A stretch of DNA of 64,000 nt from the NCBI RefSeq assembly GCF_900089495.1, contig NZ_LT605203.1, positions 2,285,420-2,349,419 on the forward strand, in the 5' to 3' direction. Below the pieces are notes generated by a model. That model was not told the DNA's origin. It did not search any database and saw only the letters and a list, made by a program, of their open reading frames with translations. The DNA comes from Thiomonas sp. X19 (GTDB lineage Bacteria > Pseudomonadota > Gammaproteobacteria > Burkholderiales > Burkholderiaceae_C). Of the stretch, positions 1 to 8,783 are shown one piece after another. The translations under genes and the position numbers were made by a program. Numbering within the stretch: position 1 is the first letter of the stretch; each line of letters starts with the position of its first letter.

Positions 1-1332
1 GGCCCCTCAGAAATCCTGAATGAAGGCATCGACACGGCGGCCAAGGTGGTGTCCACGGCCGACAACATCAACAACGGCCAGACGGCGGCCGGGGTCAGTC
101 TCTTTTCGCCGGGCAAGTCCATGGCGGCGCTGGGCGATAACCTGTTGTCGGCCATCTTCATCGGACTGACCGGCCTGATGATCCTGCTCGGCTACCTCGC
201 CATCGCCATGCAGCTTCTCATCACGACGATCGAGAGCTACATCGTCATCGGCGCCGGCGCCTTGATGCTGGGCTTCGCCGGGAGCCGCTGGACGCTGCCG
301 TTCGCCGAGAAGTATTTCGGCTACGCGGTGAGCGTCGGCATCAAGCTGTTCACCATCTACGTCGTCGCCGGATTCGGCGGGCAGCTTGCCAACATCATCA
401 TCGCCCACTGGGCAACCGTCGCCGCCGCGGCGCCGCCGAACAACGTGGTCGGCCCTGTCGATTTCATGACGGCGGGCGTCACCACCCTGGCCTACGGCGC
501 GGTCGGCTACATGGTTCCGGGCATCGCCGGATCGATGATGAACGGCTCGCCGAGCATGAGCCTGTCGAACGCCGGCGCTGCCGCTGGCGGCATGGCCGCG
601 GCTCCGCTCGCGGCAGGTCTGGCGGGTGGCGCGGCGCTCTCCAGGGTTGCTGCCCTGGCGACTGCGCCGTTCGGCAGCGGTGGGTCTGCTCCCAAGGGCG
701 GCATCGGCGGCAGCTCCCTGCTGCCGGGCGGCCCGGTGGGTGGCGTCTCGGGCACCTCACGGCTGGAATCCCTGGCGGCTGGGGCGGGCAAGTCCGCTGG
801 CGCTGGCATCAAGGGCGCATCGTCGGCGCTGGGTGCGATCCCGGGCGCTGGCCCTGTGCTGGCCGGAGCGGGTGCTGCTGGCAAGGCGCCCAGTGCCGGG
901 GCTGATGCTTCCGGCTCTACCGCCACTGCCGCGCGCTTCCAGCCCGATGGCCCTGCGGCCAACACGGGGGCCACGACCGGAACGGGTGATGCCGTGAAGT
1001 CCGGCGCCGAACTCGGCAAGGCGGCGGCGCCAACGACGCAGGAAGCCGGGTTGTCATCCGCGCCGACCACGGCCAGCACGCCAGGTGGCAATGGCTTCGC
1101 CTCCGCCCCTGGGGGTGAAGGCGGGGCTTCGGCCGCATCGGCTGCCGAGCAAGCGACGGCGCAGCGCCAGTTCGAGCAGGACAACAAACCCAAGGACAAG
1201 GGACCGAGCCTGAGCGACCGGCTGCATGACGGCGCCGCAGCCCTGCAGCACGAGTCGGACAAGCGCAAGCCTGGGCTGTCGCACGACGGTCAGAGCGGTG
1301 GCATGAGCATCCGGATGCATCACACCGATTGA
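1..1332 (+). CDS. trbL: TrbL/VirB6-like conjugation protein, 5'-truncated by the window
   Basis: The reading frame is open from base 1, so the N-terminus lies outside the window; the first internal ATG at 46 is not the true start. Several hydrophobic segments (near 145-330 and 350-420) form the end of the polytopic inner-membrane core typical of TrbL/VirB6, which lines the type IV secretion channel. A long Gly/Ala/Ser-rich, low-complexity hydrophilic tail of about 240 residues follows, a common feature of TrbL tails. In canonical trb operons trbL is followed by trbF-G-I. Here it is followed by an adhesin gene, and trbF-G-I lie about 57 kb away on the other strand. A terminator hairpin follows the stop. 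Confidence 0.85.
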   Translation, partial: GPSEILNEGIDTAAKVVSTADNINNGQTAAGVSLFSPGKSMAALGDNLLSAIFIGLTGLMILLGYLAIAMQLLITTIESYIVIGAGALMLGFAGSRWTLPFAEKYFGYAVSVGIKLFTIYVVAGFGGQLANIIIAHWATVAAAAPPNNVVGPVDFMTAGVTTLAYGAVGYMVPGIAGSMMNGSPSMSLSNAGAAAGGMAAAPLAAGLAGGAALSRVAALATAPFGSGGSAPKGGIGGSSLLPGGPVGGVSGTSRLESLAAGAGKSAGAGIKGASSALGAIPGAGPVLAGAGAAGKAPSAGADASGSTATAARFQPDGPAANTGATTGTGDAVKSGAELGKAAAPTTQEAGLSSAPTTASTPGGNGFASAPGGEGGASAASAAEQATAQRQFEQDNKPKDKGPSLSDRLHDGAAALQHESDKRKPGLSHDGQSGGMSIRMHHTD

Positions 1333-1356
1333 TTCGGCCCAGCGCCATCCCCCCCA

Positions 1357-1387
1357 CCCGGCCACGGCGACGTGAGCCGGGTTTTTT
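1357..1387 (+). terminator. Rho-independent terminator after trbL
   Basis: Stem arms CCCGGC (1357-1362) and GCCGGG (1376-1381) are followed by six T residues (1382-1387). It lies 25 bases after the trbL stop and directly before the leader motif at 1391. Confidence 0.6.
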
Positions 1388-1390
1388 CAT

Positions 1391-1412
1391 GGTTTGCGGC
1401 ACCTCGCAATAC
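1391..1412 (+). repeat. Leader motif copy 1 (GGTTTGCGGC-type)
   Basis: GGTTTGCGGCACCTCGCAAT starts here, 50 bases before the adhesin ATG. Close relatives precede other genes at 3983, 5015, 14013 and 14824, and a variant occurs at 6817 and 8724. Its function is unknown; it could be a promoter element, a protein-binding site or an RNA element. Confidence 0.5.
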
Positions 1413-1461
1413 CCATCCAAGGCCATCGCACCTGCTGGCCGCCTTGGATTGGAGTCTCGAC

Positions 1462-3984
1462 ATGCGCAACATCATTCTCGTCGCGGCAATCGCTGCGGCG
1501 CTCAACACCAGCCCGGCCTGGGCCATCACCGGCGCTGGCACTGCGTCCACGTCGTTCGTCGGGGCCTCAACCGGCGCCCCGAGCGGGTCGAAAGCCATCC
1601 AGGTGTCGCCATCCTCGGCCACGCCATCGGGCCTGGGTTCGTCCACATCGACCTCGGCACCGTTCATCCCGTCCGCGACCAACCAGCCGGGGCCGACCAA
1701 CCCCATCCCTGGCAATAACAGCTACCTGGGCTATGGCGCGAATGCGAGCGGCGCGGACGGATCCGGCGCCATCGGCGCCAACAACACCGCGATCGGTGCC
1801 AACGCCACCACGTTCGACCCCAATGCGACAACGCCCGGCAGCGACAACACCGCGCTGGGCAGCGGGGCAACCGCCATCGACGGACAGGTGTCCGCCACCG
1901 GGGGGACGCTTGCGGCGGGATCGAACGCGTACGCCCAAGGCGTGGGAGCAACGGCCGTCGGGCCGGCTGCATCGGCATCCGGACCCAGCGCCTCGGCATT
2001 CGGGGTGGGCGCTTCGGCGGCCGGCAGCCTGTCAACAGCCGTCGGCGCAAACGCTTCGGCGGGTCCCAACGCGACGGCGATTGGAGCGGGGTCGCAGGCG
2101 TCCGGCTTTTCCAGCCTGGCGGTCAACGGCGGCGTCGCAAGCGGCCCCGGGTCGGTCGCGATCTATGGCACTGCGAGTGGGGCGTCCAGCATGGCCCTGG
2201 GCGGCTCCGCCTCGTCGACCCAGGCGCTTGCGCTTGGTTTGGGCGCCGTGGCCAACGGCGCGGGCGGCATCGCGATTGGCGGCCTTGGCGGCCCGAACAC
2301 GAACACCCAGGCGGGGGCCGCAACAACAGCCGGGCAAGATGCGATTGCAATCGGCATCGATGCCGCTTCAACCACCAATTCCGTTGCGGTTGGGCAGGCG
2401 GCCTACGCCAGCGGCGGGGGGATGGGATCGGTCGCCATTGGCATGGGCTCGACCGCGAGCGGAAATCAGTCGGTTGCCCTCGGCGCCGGGAGCTATGACG
2501 ATGGACGGTCTTCCGTCGTCAGCATCGGCTCGGGGAGCGGCGCCGGACAGACGCGGGGCATCATCTTCCTGACGGCCGGGACGGTCTCGGCCAGCAGCAC
2601 CGATGCGATCAATGGCTCGCAACTGTATGGCTTGGCCCTGAGCACGGCGTCCGCCCTGGGTGGCGGCGCAGCGGTGAGTGGCAACGGCGTTTCCGCGCCG
2701 AGCTATACCGTGAAAGGCACCAGCTACAACAACGTCGGTGCGGCCATCAACGCGCTCAATGCCGGGCTGGGGTCTTCGGGCCCGGCCGCGCCCGCGGCGG
2801 TGCAGTATCTGGATCAATATGGGGCGACGACGTCATCCGTGACCGACGCGGCGGCGCTGGTCGGCACTGGCGGCACCGGTACGCCCGTCACCCTCTCGAA
2901 CGTCGGCGCGGGCGTCCAGGCCACCGATGCTGTCAACGTGAGCCAGCTTGCTGGCTTGATGACCAACGGTGGGGGCAGCAATCCGATGTTCATCATGGGG
3001 GGCAATCCGGGCAGCATTTCGGGGGGTTCTCCTGTCGTGATCTCAAACGTCGCCCCAGGCGCCGTCGCCGCAGGCAGCACGCAGGCGGTCAACGGCGGGC
3101 AGTTGTACGCCGCCGAGCAGGCCGTGCAGAGCCAGATCAGCAGCATCCAGTCAACACCTGGACCCGCCGGTGCACAAGGCAGCACGACCAACGTCAGCAA
3201 CACCAACGGCATCTGCGTCACCACCAACGGCTCCAACGTGGTGTGCGGCAATGGCGCGACGGCCAACGGCACCAACGCCATCGCACAAGGCACCAACGCC
3301 ACGGCGACCGGCACCAACGCCCAGGCTCAGGGCCAGCATGCGGCCTCCAGCGGCACGAACGCGGTGGCCATCGGCCAGGGCGCGAGCGCCACCGGGGCGA
3401 ACACCATTGCCTACGGCACCAACTCGGTTGCCAGTTACGCGGGCTCAGTCGCGATCGGCAATGGCGCCAAGGCCATCGCCGACCCGACCACGGCAGTGGG
3501 CAACAACGCTGTTGCAGCAGCAAACAACAGCGTGGCGCTCGGTGCCAACGCCACGGCCAACGGCACGAACTCGGTGGCCGTCGGCCAGGGGTCGGTGGCC
3601 AACCGTGCCAACTCGGTGTCGGTCGGCAACGCCGCAACCGGGCAGCAGCGCCAGATCACCAACGTCGCCCCAGGCACCTCTGGCACCGATGCGGTCAACG
3701 TCAACCAGTTGAACTCGGCGCTCTCCGGGATGCAGCAGAACCTGCGGCAGCAGATCAACGGCATGGGCGCGATGGGGATGGCGGCGGCGCAGATTGCGGG
3801 CCCTGCCCTGTCGGGCAAGACCGCGGCGGGCGTCGGCATCGCCACGGTGGGCGGTCAGCAAGCCCTGGCCATCGGCATCAGCCGTGTTCCCGAGCGCCAT
3901 CCCGACATGCTGGTCCGGTTCAGCGCCGCGTTCAGCACGGCAGGGCAGACAGCGGCGGCCGGTGGTGTGAGCTGGCAGTTCTGA
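1462..3984 (+). CDS. Trimeric autotransporter adhesin (YadA-like)
   Basis: I chose the ATG at 1462 because GGAG lies 8 bases upstream and the product opens with a clean signal peptide ending ALNTSPAWA. The frame is open further upstream to 1372. The 840-residue product carries many 14-residue-type YadA head repeats (SVALGANA, NAVAIGQGA, TAIGAGSQA), several neck/connector motifs (TDAVNVNQL, TDAINGSQL, TQAVNGGQL) and a C-terminal segment from about 760 that fits the four-strand YadA anchor. Such proteins form surface trimers that bind host surfaces or other cells. It sits between conjugation genes, so a role in mating-pair contact or biofilm is possible but inferred. Confidence 0.88.
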   Translation: MRNIILVAAIAAALNTSPAWAITGAGTASTSFVGASTGAPSGSKAIQVSPSSATPSGLGSSTSTSAPFIPSATNQPGPTNPIPGNNSYLGYGANASGADGSGAIGANNTAIGANATTFDPNATTPGSDNTALGSGATAIDGQVSATGGTLAAGSNAYAQGVGATAVGPAASASGPSASAFGVGASAAGSLSTAVGANASAGPNATAIGAGSQASGFSSLAVNGGVASGPGSVAIYGTASGASSMALGGSASSTQALALGLGAVANGAGGIAIGGLGGPNTNTQAGAATTAGQDAIAIGIDAASTTNSVAVGQAAYASGGGMGSVAIGMGSTASGNQSVALGAGSYDDGRSSVVSIGSGSGAGQTRGIIFLTAGTVSASSTDAINGSQLYGLALSTASALGGGAAVSGNGVSAPSYTVKGTSYNNVGAAINALNAGLGSSGPAAPAAVQYLDQYGATTSSVTDAAALVGTGGTGTPVTLSNVGAGVQATDAVNVSQLAGLMTNGGGSNPMFIMGGNPGSISGGSPVVISNVAPGAVAAGSTQAVNGGQLYAAEQAVQSQISSIQSTPGPAGAQGSTTNVSNTNGICVTTNGSNVVCGNGATANGTNAIAQGTNATATGTNAQAQGQHAASSGTNAVAIGQGASATGANTIAYGTNSVASYAGSVAIGNGAKAIADPTTAVGNNAVAAANNSVALGANATANGTNSVAVGQGSVANRANSVSVGNAATGQQRQITNVAPGTSGTDAVNVNQLNSALSGMQQNLRQQINGMGAMGMAAAQIAGPALSGKTAAGVGIATVGGQQALAIGISRVPERHPDMLVRFSAAFSTAGQTAAAGGVSWQF

Positions 3985-4005
3985 TTTGCGGCCCCTACGC
4001 GTAAC
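3983..4005 (+). repeat. Leader motif copy 2
   Basis: GATTTGCGGCCCCTACGCGT overlaps the TGA stop of the adhesin gene and lies 47 bases before the ATG at 4052. It matches the copies at 1391 and 14013 in the core TTTGCGGC. Confidence 0.45.
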
Positions 4006-4051
4006 CAGGCAAGCCCGGCGGTGCTGGGTTTGCAATCAACCAGGAAACATC

Positions 4052-4201
4052 ATGGACGCCAAAAGCAAACTTTATCGCAACGCTGTGTTGCTCAAGACCA
4101 AGAAGAAGTCAGGCCCGATGCCGGAGCTTGCCCCACGCCGCGACCCGCTGATCTGGGCGCTATTTGGCCCGAACTACAAGCCCACGGGAGCGAAATCATG
4201 A
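4052..4201 (+). CDS. Small basic hypothetical protein
   Basis: This 49-residue, lysine-rich product starts at ATG 4052 after CAGGAAACATC. The frame also opens at 3986, but that start has no ribosome site. The stop overlaps the next ATG (ATGA at 4198), so the pair is probably translationally coupled. No family was recognised. The central segment has the pattern DPLIWALFGPNYKP. It lies in a run of four small genes typical of conjugative-element backbones. Confidence 0.6.
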   Translation: MDAKSKLYRNAVLLKTKKKSGPMPELAPRRDPLIWALFGPNYKPTGAKS

Positions 4202-4446
4202 GCCGGGAAGTGAATGTCGATGCCTGCTTGCAGGCGCTGTCGGGCTGGAGCCTGGCCGATCTTTGGATGGGCCTGGCGCAAGCCGAACTTTGGGAACTCG
4301 GCGCGATGCTCGCCGACCACGCCGACGGCGTGCCGACGCTGGCGCACCAGTACCCGGAAGCCGCGCAAAGGCTCGGCTTCTGGGCCGAAAACTGCGGCCT
4401 GGACCCGGGCACCGGGGAGCGGGCGGTGATTGATGTGGACGATTAA
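4198..4446 (+). CDS. Small acidic hypothetical protein
   Basis: The 82-residue product overlaps the preceding gene by ATGA. It is acidic and Leu/Ala-rich, probably all-helical (SLADLWMGLAQAELWELGAM), and has no signal or membrane segment. Function is not recognised. Tight coupling to 4052-4201 suggests one transcript. Confidence 0.6.
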   Translation: MSREVNVDACLQALSGWSLADLWMGLAQAELWELGAMLADHADGVPTLAHQYPEAAQRLGFWAENCGLDPGTGERAVIDVDD

Positions 4447-4488
4447 AGGATGTTGGCCATGGGGCTAACCACACAACAAGGAAACATC

Positions 4489-4680
4489 ATGGACAACATC
4501 ACGGCCCGCATCGTCGCCGCCATGCTCAGCATCGCAGCGTTTGGCGGCATCGGCACCGCGGCCTACACCAGCCTGCAGACGTCCGCCAAGGCCACGGCCA
4601 TCCAGACGAAATTTCTGGCAACCATGCCCAAGCTGCCGGCTTCGCTGCCCCCTGCAGCAGCGTCGGGGGCCAAACCATGA
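4489..4680 (+). CDS. Small single-pass membrane protein
   Basis: The product is 63 residues from ATG 4489, preceded by AAGGAAACATC, the same start context as the gene at 4052. One hydrophobic segment (residues 6-26, RIVAAMLSIAAFGGIGTAAY) is followed by a short Pro/Ala tail. It could be a small inner-membrane or secreted element protein. Its stop overlaps the next start (ATGA at 4677). Function is unknown. Confidence 0.6.
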   Translation: MDNITARIVAAMLSIAAFGGIGTAAYTSLQTSAKATAIQTKFLATMPKLPASLPPAAASGAKP

Positions 4681-4967
4681 GCATCGAAAACCAAACCATC
4701 ATGCAGCTTGCCATCGTTGCGCGCAGCGAGGGGCCGCGCGGCATGCGTAAGCACGCAGACTTGATGCCCGATGCATTCGGCCGGATGGGTCTGCGCCTGC
4801 TCAGCAGCGGCGCCGATCCCGACGACATCCGCGCCTTGTTGGGGCTAAGCGCCGCGCGGGATGCGAGGCTCAAAGAGATCGTGGCTGAGGGGCTGGCAGG
4901 CATCGCCGACGCCGAAAACCCGCAGAGGCTCGAAACACGGCTGCAGCGGATTGCCAATGGCTTTTGA
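4677..4967 (+). CDS. Hypothetical protein, probably DNA-linked
   Basis: The 96-residue soluble helical product is coupled to the upstream membrane protein by an ATGA overlap. The middle (LLSSGADPDDIRALLGLSAA) resembles the kind of helix-turn-helix packing seen in small plasmid regulators, but the match is too weak to name. No motif was recognised with certainty. Confidence 0.55.
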   Translation: MSIENQTIMQLAIVARSEGPRGMRKHADLMPDAFGRMGLRLLSSGADPDDIRALLGLSAARDARLKEIVAEGLAGIADAENPQRLETRLQRIANGF

Positions 4968-5014
4968 GCGCCCCAGGGGCGGCCCGGCGTTTCCTTGAGG
5001 GACGCGCGGCCGCA

Positions 5015-5035
5015 TCATTTGCGGCACTTGAGCAT
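5015..5035 (+). repeat. Leader motif copy 3
   Basis: CATTTGCGGCACTTGAGCAT lies 33 bases before the Toprim gene ATG at 5068 and shares TTTGCGGCAC with copy 1 at 1391. Confidence 0.4.
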
Positions 5036-5067
5036 ATCCCTGGTGACACAACTCACCGGGGATTTCG

Positions 5068-6375
5068 ATGTCCGCTTTCCAACACGCGGTTTTGTCCAAC
5101 CTTGAGGCACAAGGCTGGAAGATCGGCAAGTCGCACCAGGCCCGCGAAGGCACCATGCACCGGGCGAACGATGGCGGCGGATCGACCGAGGCGCAGGCCA
5201 TTCTGATCAAAGACAGCGGCATCGCCGTCATCACCTCGCACCGTGGCAGTCTCGATCTGCCGAAGCCCTGGCGCGAAGGGCGCGAGGCCAGCGACGGGTC
5301 TCCGACCCGCTACATCACCGCGCGCGATCTTGGGATCGAGGTCGCGGCAGATCCCCGTTGCCCACCCGCGCCGCCGGCAAGACGGGCTGCCGACCAGGCA
5401 CACGTCGCGGTTGCAGCCCATGATCCCCTGGATGCGGACTGCGTGGCGGGTGTGCTGGCGGCGTGGTACGCCGGCCCCGTCCCGCGCGATGATCATCCGC
5501 AGCTTGTCAAGGGCGGCGCCTGGGTGCATCCCAGCGGTCTGCGCGAGTTCCCGGTGGACCACAAAAACGCTGGCGACCTGCTGGCCCCACTGTTCCGCCC
5601 CGTCTCACCCACTTCCCGCTCCGTCGAGCTGTGCGGCGGCCAGCAACTGCTGCGCAACACCGAAGCCACGCCGGACAAGTACGTCCTCGCCGGCAGCAAG
5701 ATGTCCGGGGCGTTCGTGCCGCTGCCGCTGCCGACGCGCGATGCGATGTTCACGCCCCCAGGGTGCAAGCCAGACTTGCGCGCGGCGCTGAATATGGAGG
5801 GCCGGTCGAACCCTGGCTTGTTGGCGCAGCTTGCCCCGTCCTGCGATCTGGGAGCGTCCTGGCTGCGGCCCGGCGCCCGCATCGTCGTTGTTGAAGGCGT
5901 GCGCACGGGGCAGGCCATCCGAACGGCAACCGCTGGCTGGGGATCGCCAGCGGGAAGCGTGAAGGACACGGTCGTGCTCGCGGCACTGTCGGCCAACAAC
6001 CTGCCAGCGGTGGCGCGCTGGCTCAAGGCGTCCGGCTTGGCGGCAAAGCATGAGATCGTCTTCGCGGCCGACAACGACCTGCAGAAGTCCGATTTTGTTG
6101 GTATTCGCAAGGCCGTCGAGGCAGCGCAAATCTGCGGCGGCAAGGTGGCGCTGGTGGACAACCACAAGCCCGGGTTCGACGCCCACGACATCCTCAAGGA
6201 GCGCAAGCACGACCTGCGGGCGGGGCTGGCTGCCGTCCGGGAGTTCATCGACACCGCGCGTTCGCCGCAGCAAGTGCGCGCCGATCGGGCCGATGCGTTC
6301 GCGTCGCCAGTGCCAAGTCAAGACCCAGGCAGGGGCAAGGACATCGGCCGTGGTGATGCGGGAGTGTCGCGTTGA
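5068..6375 (+). CDS. Toprim-domain protein (plasmid primase-like)
   Basis: The 435-residue protein has a C-terminal Toprim fold. VVVEG places the catalytic Glu at residue 276, and FAADND places the metal-binding acids at 335 and 337. Toprim domains are used by DnaG-type primases, topoisomerases and OLD nucleases. In conjugative elements this arrangement usually belongs to a primase that acts on transferred single strands. The N-terminal half has a short KYVLAGSKMSGAFVPL block that also occurs in two downstream paralogues (6881, 7898). No zinc-finger cysteine cluster of a full DnaG primase is visible. The stop overlaps the following frame by ATGA-like spacing at 6372. This is the only one of the three paralogues that keeps the catalytic acids. 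Confidence 0.75.
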   Translation: MSAFQHAVLSNLEAQGWKIGKSHQAREGTMHRANDGGGSTEAQAILIKDSGIAVITSHRGSLDLPKPWREGREASDGSPTRYITARDLGIEVAADPRCPPAPPARRAADQAHVAVAAHDPLDADCVAGVLAAWYAGPVPRDDHPQLVKGGAWVHPSGLREFPVDHKNAGDLLAPLFRPVSPTSRSVELCGGQQLLRNTEATPDKYVLAGSKMSGAFVPLPLPTRDAMFTPPGCKPDLRAALNMEGRSNPGLLAQLAPSCDLGASWLRPGARIVVVEGVRTGQAIRTATAGWGSPAGSVKDTVVLAALSANNLPAVARWLKASGLAAKHEIVFAADNDLQKSDFVGIRKAVEAAQICGGKVALVDNHKPGFDAHDILKERKHDLRAGLAAVREFIDTARSPQQVRADRADAFASPVPSQDPGRGKDIGRGDAGVSR

Positions 6376-6822
6376 ATCCCTCTCTGACCCTGGTCCTGCC
6401 CCTGTCGCTCATCGTGCTGAGCCGCCTGCGCCGGCGCGACATCGACCGGGCGATGGCCGCCGCGCTGGCGTTCACCGCGGGCGGCAACATGCTGCTGATC
6501 GGCCTGCAGTGGCGTGCCGGGTTCCCGGGGCCGGTGCCCAACACCAGCGGCGTGCATATGTGCTGTCGGCCGTCCCGCTTCTGCCTTGCCTGGAGCTGTG
6601 GGCTGTCTCGTGCGGCAGGGAGCCTGGCGGCGCCTGGTCAACGCGCCCCTGGATGCTGGCGGCCCTGGCGTTCGCGTCGATCCTGCCGTTCGACGCGGCG
6701 TGAGCTTTGTCGGTGGCGCCGGCTGGGCGGACAGCCTGATCTGGACGCCGGCCTTCACCGTCGGTTCCGCGCTGCTGTGCCGCTTCGCGATGCGTGTGCT
6801 GCGCGACAGGCGACACGGTTTG
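6372..6822 (+). pseudogene. Frameshifted small membrane-protein gene
   Basis: The frame starting at 6372 encodes a convincing hydrophobic start (LTLVLPLSLIVLSRLRRRD, then AALAFTAGGNMLLIGLQW). It loses this character near 6550. Hydrophobic coding continues in a second frame (YVLSAVPLLPCLELWAV to PFDAA, stop near 6703) and then in a third (SLIWTPAFTVGSALLCRF). Two single-base indels would join them into one 4-helix membrane protein. This may be a real pseudogene or sequencing error. Function is unknown. Confidence 0.45.
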
Positions 6823-6838
6823 CCGTGTCCACGGCATA
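6817..6838 (+). repeat. Leader motif, variant b copy 1
   Basis: GGTTTGCCGTGTCCACGGCA lies 43 bases before ATG 6881. The copy at 8724 shares GGTTTGCCGTGTCCAC exactly. Confidence 0.5.
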
Positions 6839-6880
6839 TCCACCCTGAGCCGCGAATGCGGACGATCACCGGAGACCCCC

Positions 6881-7705
6881 ATGACCTACATCAATGCTGA
6901 TTTTGATGCTCTCTACGACACGCTCAACCACAAGAAATTTGACAAGCAACTGCACTACGTGGTTGCCGGCGGACGCGCCACGTTCGCGATCCCCGTTCTG
7001 CATCGGGTGATCGGCACGGATGATCTGGTTCTCTGCGGCGCGCAAAAGGTCGAAATCAACCCCGATCACGATCATTGTCATGTGTACCCCGGTTCACGGA
7101 TGTCGAACGCGTTCGGCCTGATCGCGTCCGGCGGCCTGGCTGTCACCATCCGGCAGAAGATTCTTGCCGGCGAAGAGATCCCACCGGAAGACGTGCGCAA
7201 CCTGGTCGACACCCAATCGCCGCGCCTGGTGATCGCGCATTCCGCAGCATCGGCCCTGGCGATCCATCACGCCACCGGCGAGCCGGTGCTGTGCGCGCTC
7301 ACTCCCGACAACATGCTCCCGGCCGCGGCCTATGCCAGAAGCGTGCTGGGCGACAAGGCCGCCATCGTCCTGTTTCCCGACAACACCCCCGCGTCGCGAC
7401 AGGCCGCGCTGCTTGCGGCCCACGCCGTCAGCGGCAAGGTGACCGGCATGAACCCGACGGCGCCCCAAATCAACCTGATGCATGGGCTTGTCGACGCAAC
7501 ACAAGCAGCAGACGAGCGAGACCGAGCGCGGCCAACGCCAGATCCGCAGGCGGCGGAACGCGCAAGGTACGACTTCATCATGCACAACATTCTCGATCCG
7601 CTGAAGGCTGCGCAATGCGTCACACCGGCACAAAAAGTCTCTCGTGACAGCATTGATTTTCGTAAAGCGCAGGTGCGCTTCGGCGGAAACGACATCGAGC
7701 GCTGA
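6881..7705 (+). CDS. Degenerate Toprim paralogue 1
   Basis: The 274-residue product starts at ATG 6881 with GGAG 7 bases upstream. It aligns by eye with the Toprim gene at 5068: CHVYPGSRMSNAF matches the conserved N-terminal block, and AHSAASALAIHHATGEPV matches the Toprim Glu strand. The catalytic Glu is replaced by His 120, and the second acidic motif reads FPDNT (Asp 167) instead of ADND. It is therefore probably a non-catalytic nucleotide- or DNA-binding relative, or has a changed activity. It also shares a GAQKVE(I/V)NPD block with the next gene, which the 5068 protein lacks. Confidence 0.6.
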   Translation: MTYINADFDALYDTLNHKKFDKQLHYVVAGGRATFAIPVLHRVIGTDDLVLCGAQKVEINPDHDHCHVYPGSRMSNAFGLIASGGLAVTIRQKILAGEEIPPEDVRNLVDTQSPRLVIAHSAASALAIHHATGEPVLCALTPDNMLPAAAYARSVLGDKAAIVLFPDNTPASRQAALLAAHAVSGKVTGMNPTAPQINLMHGLVDATQAADERDRARPTPDPQAAERARYDFIMHNILDPLKAAQCVTPAQKVSRDSIDFRKAQVRFGGNDIER

Positions 7706-7897
7706 AGCCCATAGACCCCCCCATCAACTGACTCCAAAAGCCAGCGCAATGAGGGTTTGCGCCATGCGCATGTCAGCGCTGCGCACGCACGGCTTGTCCT
7801 CGCGCCCATTGCGGACGCCAAACCCTAGGCGCCAGGCATGGGGCGCGCGGCGTCCATGCACCAACTTGCCGCTGGCATCGCTAACCCGGAAACCACC

Positions 7898-8722
7898 ATG
7901 TTCAAAAACCCCGCATTCGAAGCCGACTTCGGCAAGCAAAGCCCCGAATCCACCCGCCAGGCGATGGCCGCCGCCATGCGCGGTCAGCCGGCGCAATTCG
8001 TCGTGCCGATGTTTCGCATCAAGGGCGACACCATGCGTCTGGACGGCGCGCAGAAGGTCGAGGTCAACCCCGACAAGGCCGCGGTCTATCCCGGCTCGCA
8101 ATTCGGCGCCGGATCGTTCTCCATCATCCCGGTAACCGAGGCCATGCGCTTCAAGATGATGCTGGGCGAGCCGATGACGGCCAGGGATGCGCCTGATCCC
8201 GTCGAATTCGGTGGTCAGGTGGTGGTCACCCACTCCGTCGCATCAGCCCTGGCGATCTATCACGCCACCGGCGAGCGCGCCATCGTCATGCCGGCGTTCA
8301 CCCCGGAGAACATGAAGGCCGTGGCCGAGTTCGCCAAGAACACGCTCATGGCCAAGGACATCGTGGTCGTGCCCGACAACTCGCATGCCTCCAGGCTCGC
8401 GGCGCGCGAGGCGGCCAAGGCCGTGGATGGCAAGGTGGCGCAGATCGACTATGGCCCGGAGCAGAAGAACTTGCTGGGCGTGATGGCCGAAGCCCGCAAG
8501 TGGGGCAACAAGCTGTTCCCCGCGCCGGGAAACATGCTGGACGAAGCCAAGCGCGATCGGTCGATCCAGGGCGCTGCCAAGCGCACCATCCGCGACCCCG
8601 TGCTGAACGCGGCGAAGTGGGACAAGGTGCCGATCCCCACCGTGACCCTCACAACCGTGACCCTCAACAACGGCCGTCAGATTGTCGCGCAGCGCCAGCC
8701 CGAGGCGGAAGTGGGGCGGTAG
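7898..8722 (+). CDS. Degenerate Toprim paralogue 2
   Basis: The 274-residue product starts at ATG 7898; the frame is open further upstream to 7838. It is a clear sister of the 6881 protein: [38 protein letters not shown] and VPDNSHAS. His 112 again takes the place of the catalytic Glu, and only one Asp (160) of the DxD pair remains. The two degenerate copies are more like each other than like the 5068 protein, which suggests duplication after loss of the active site. Function is unknown. Confidence 0.6.
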   Translation: MFKNPAFEADFGKQSPESTRQAMAAAMRGQPAQFVVPMFRIKGDTMRLDGAQKVEVNPDKAAVYPGSQFGAGSFSIIPVTEAMRFKMMLGEPMTARDAPDPVEFGGQVVVTHSVASALAIYHATGERAIVMPAFTPENMKAVAEFAKNTLMAKDIVVVPDNSHASRLAAREAAKAVDGKVAQIDYGPEQKNLLGVMAEARKWGNKLFPAPGNMLDEAKRDRSIQGAAKRTIRDPVLNAAKWDKVPIPTVTLTTVTLNNGRQIVAQRQPEAEVGR

Positions 8723-8723
8723 C

Positions 8724-8747
8724 GGTTTGCCGTGTCCACACCATAAG
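8724..8747 (+). repeat. Leader motif, variant b copy 2
   Basis: GGTTTGCCGTGTCCACACCA starts 2 bases after the previous stop and 37 bases before ATG 8784. It is nearly identical to the copy at 6817. Confidence 0.5.
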
Positions 8748-8783
8748 CCCATCACCCGCACATGTCGGAAACCGGAGAACCCC

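Noticed and set aside
507-1268. Long minus-strand frame opposite trbL
   Set aside because: It is a shadow of the GC-rich Ala/Gly/Ser coding sequence, with no motif and low-complexity composition.
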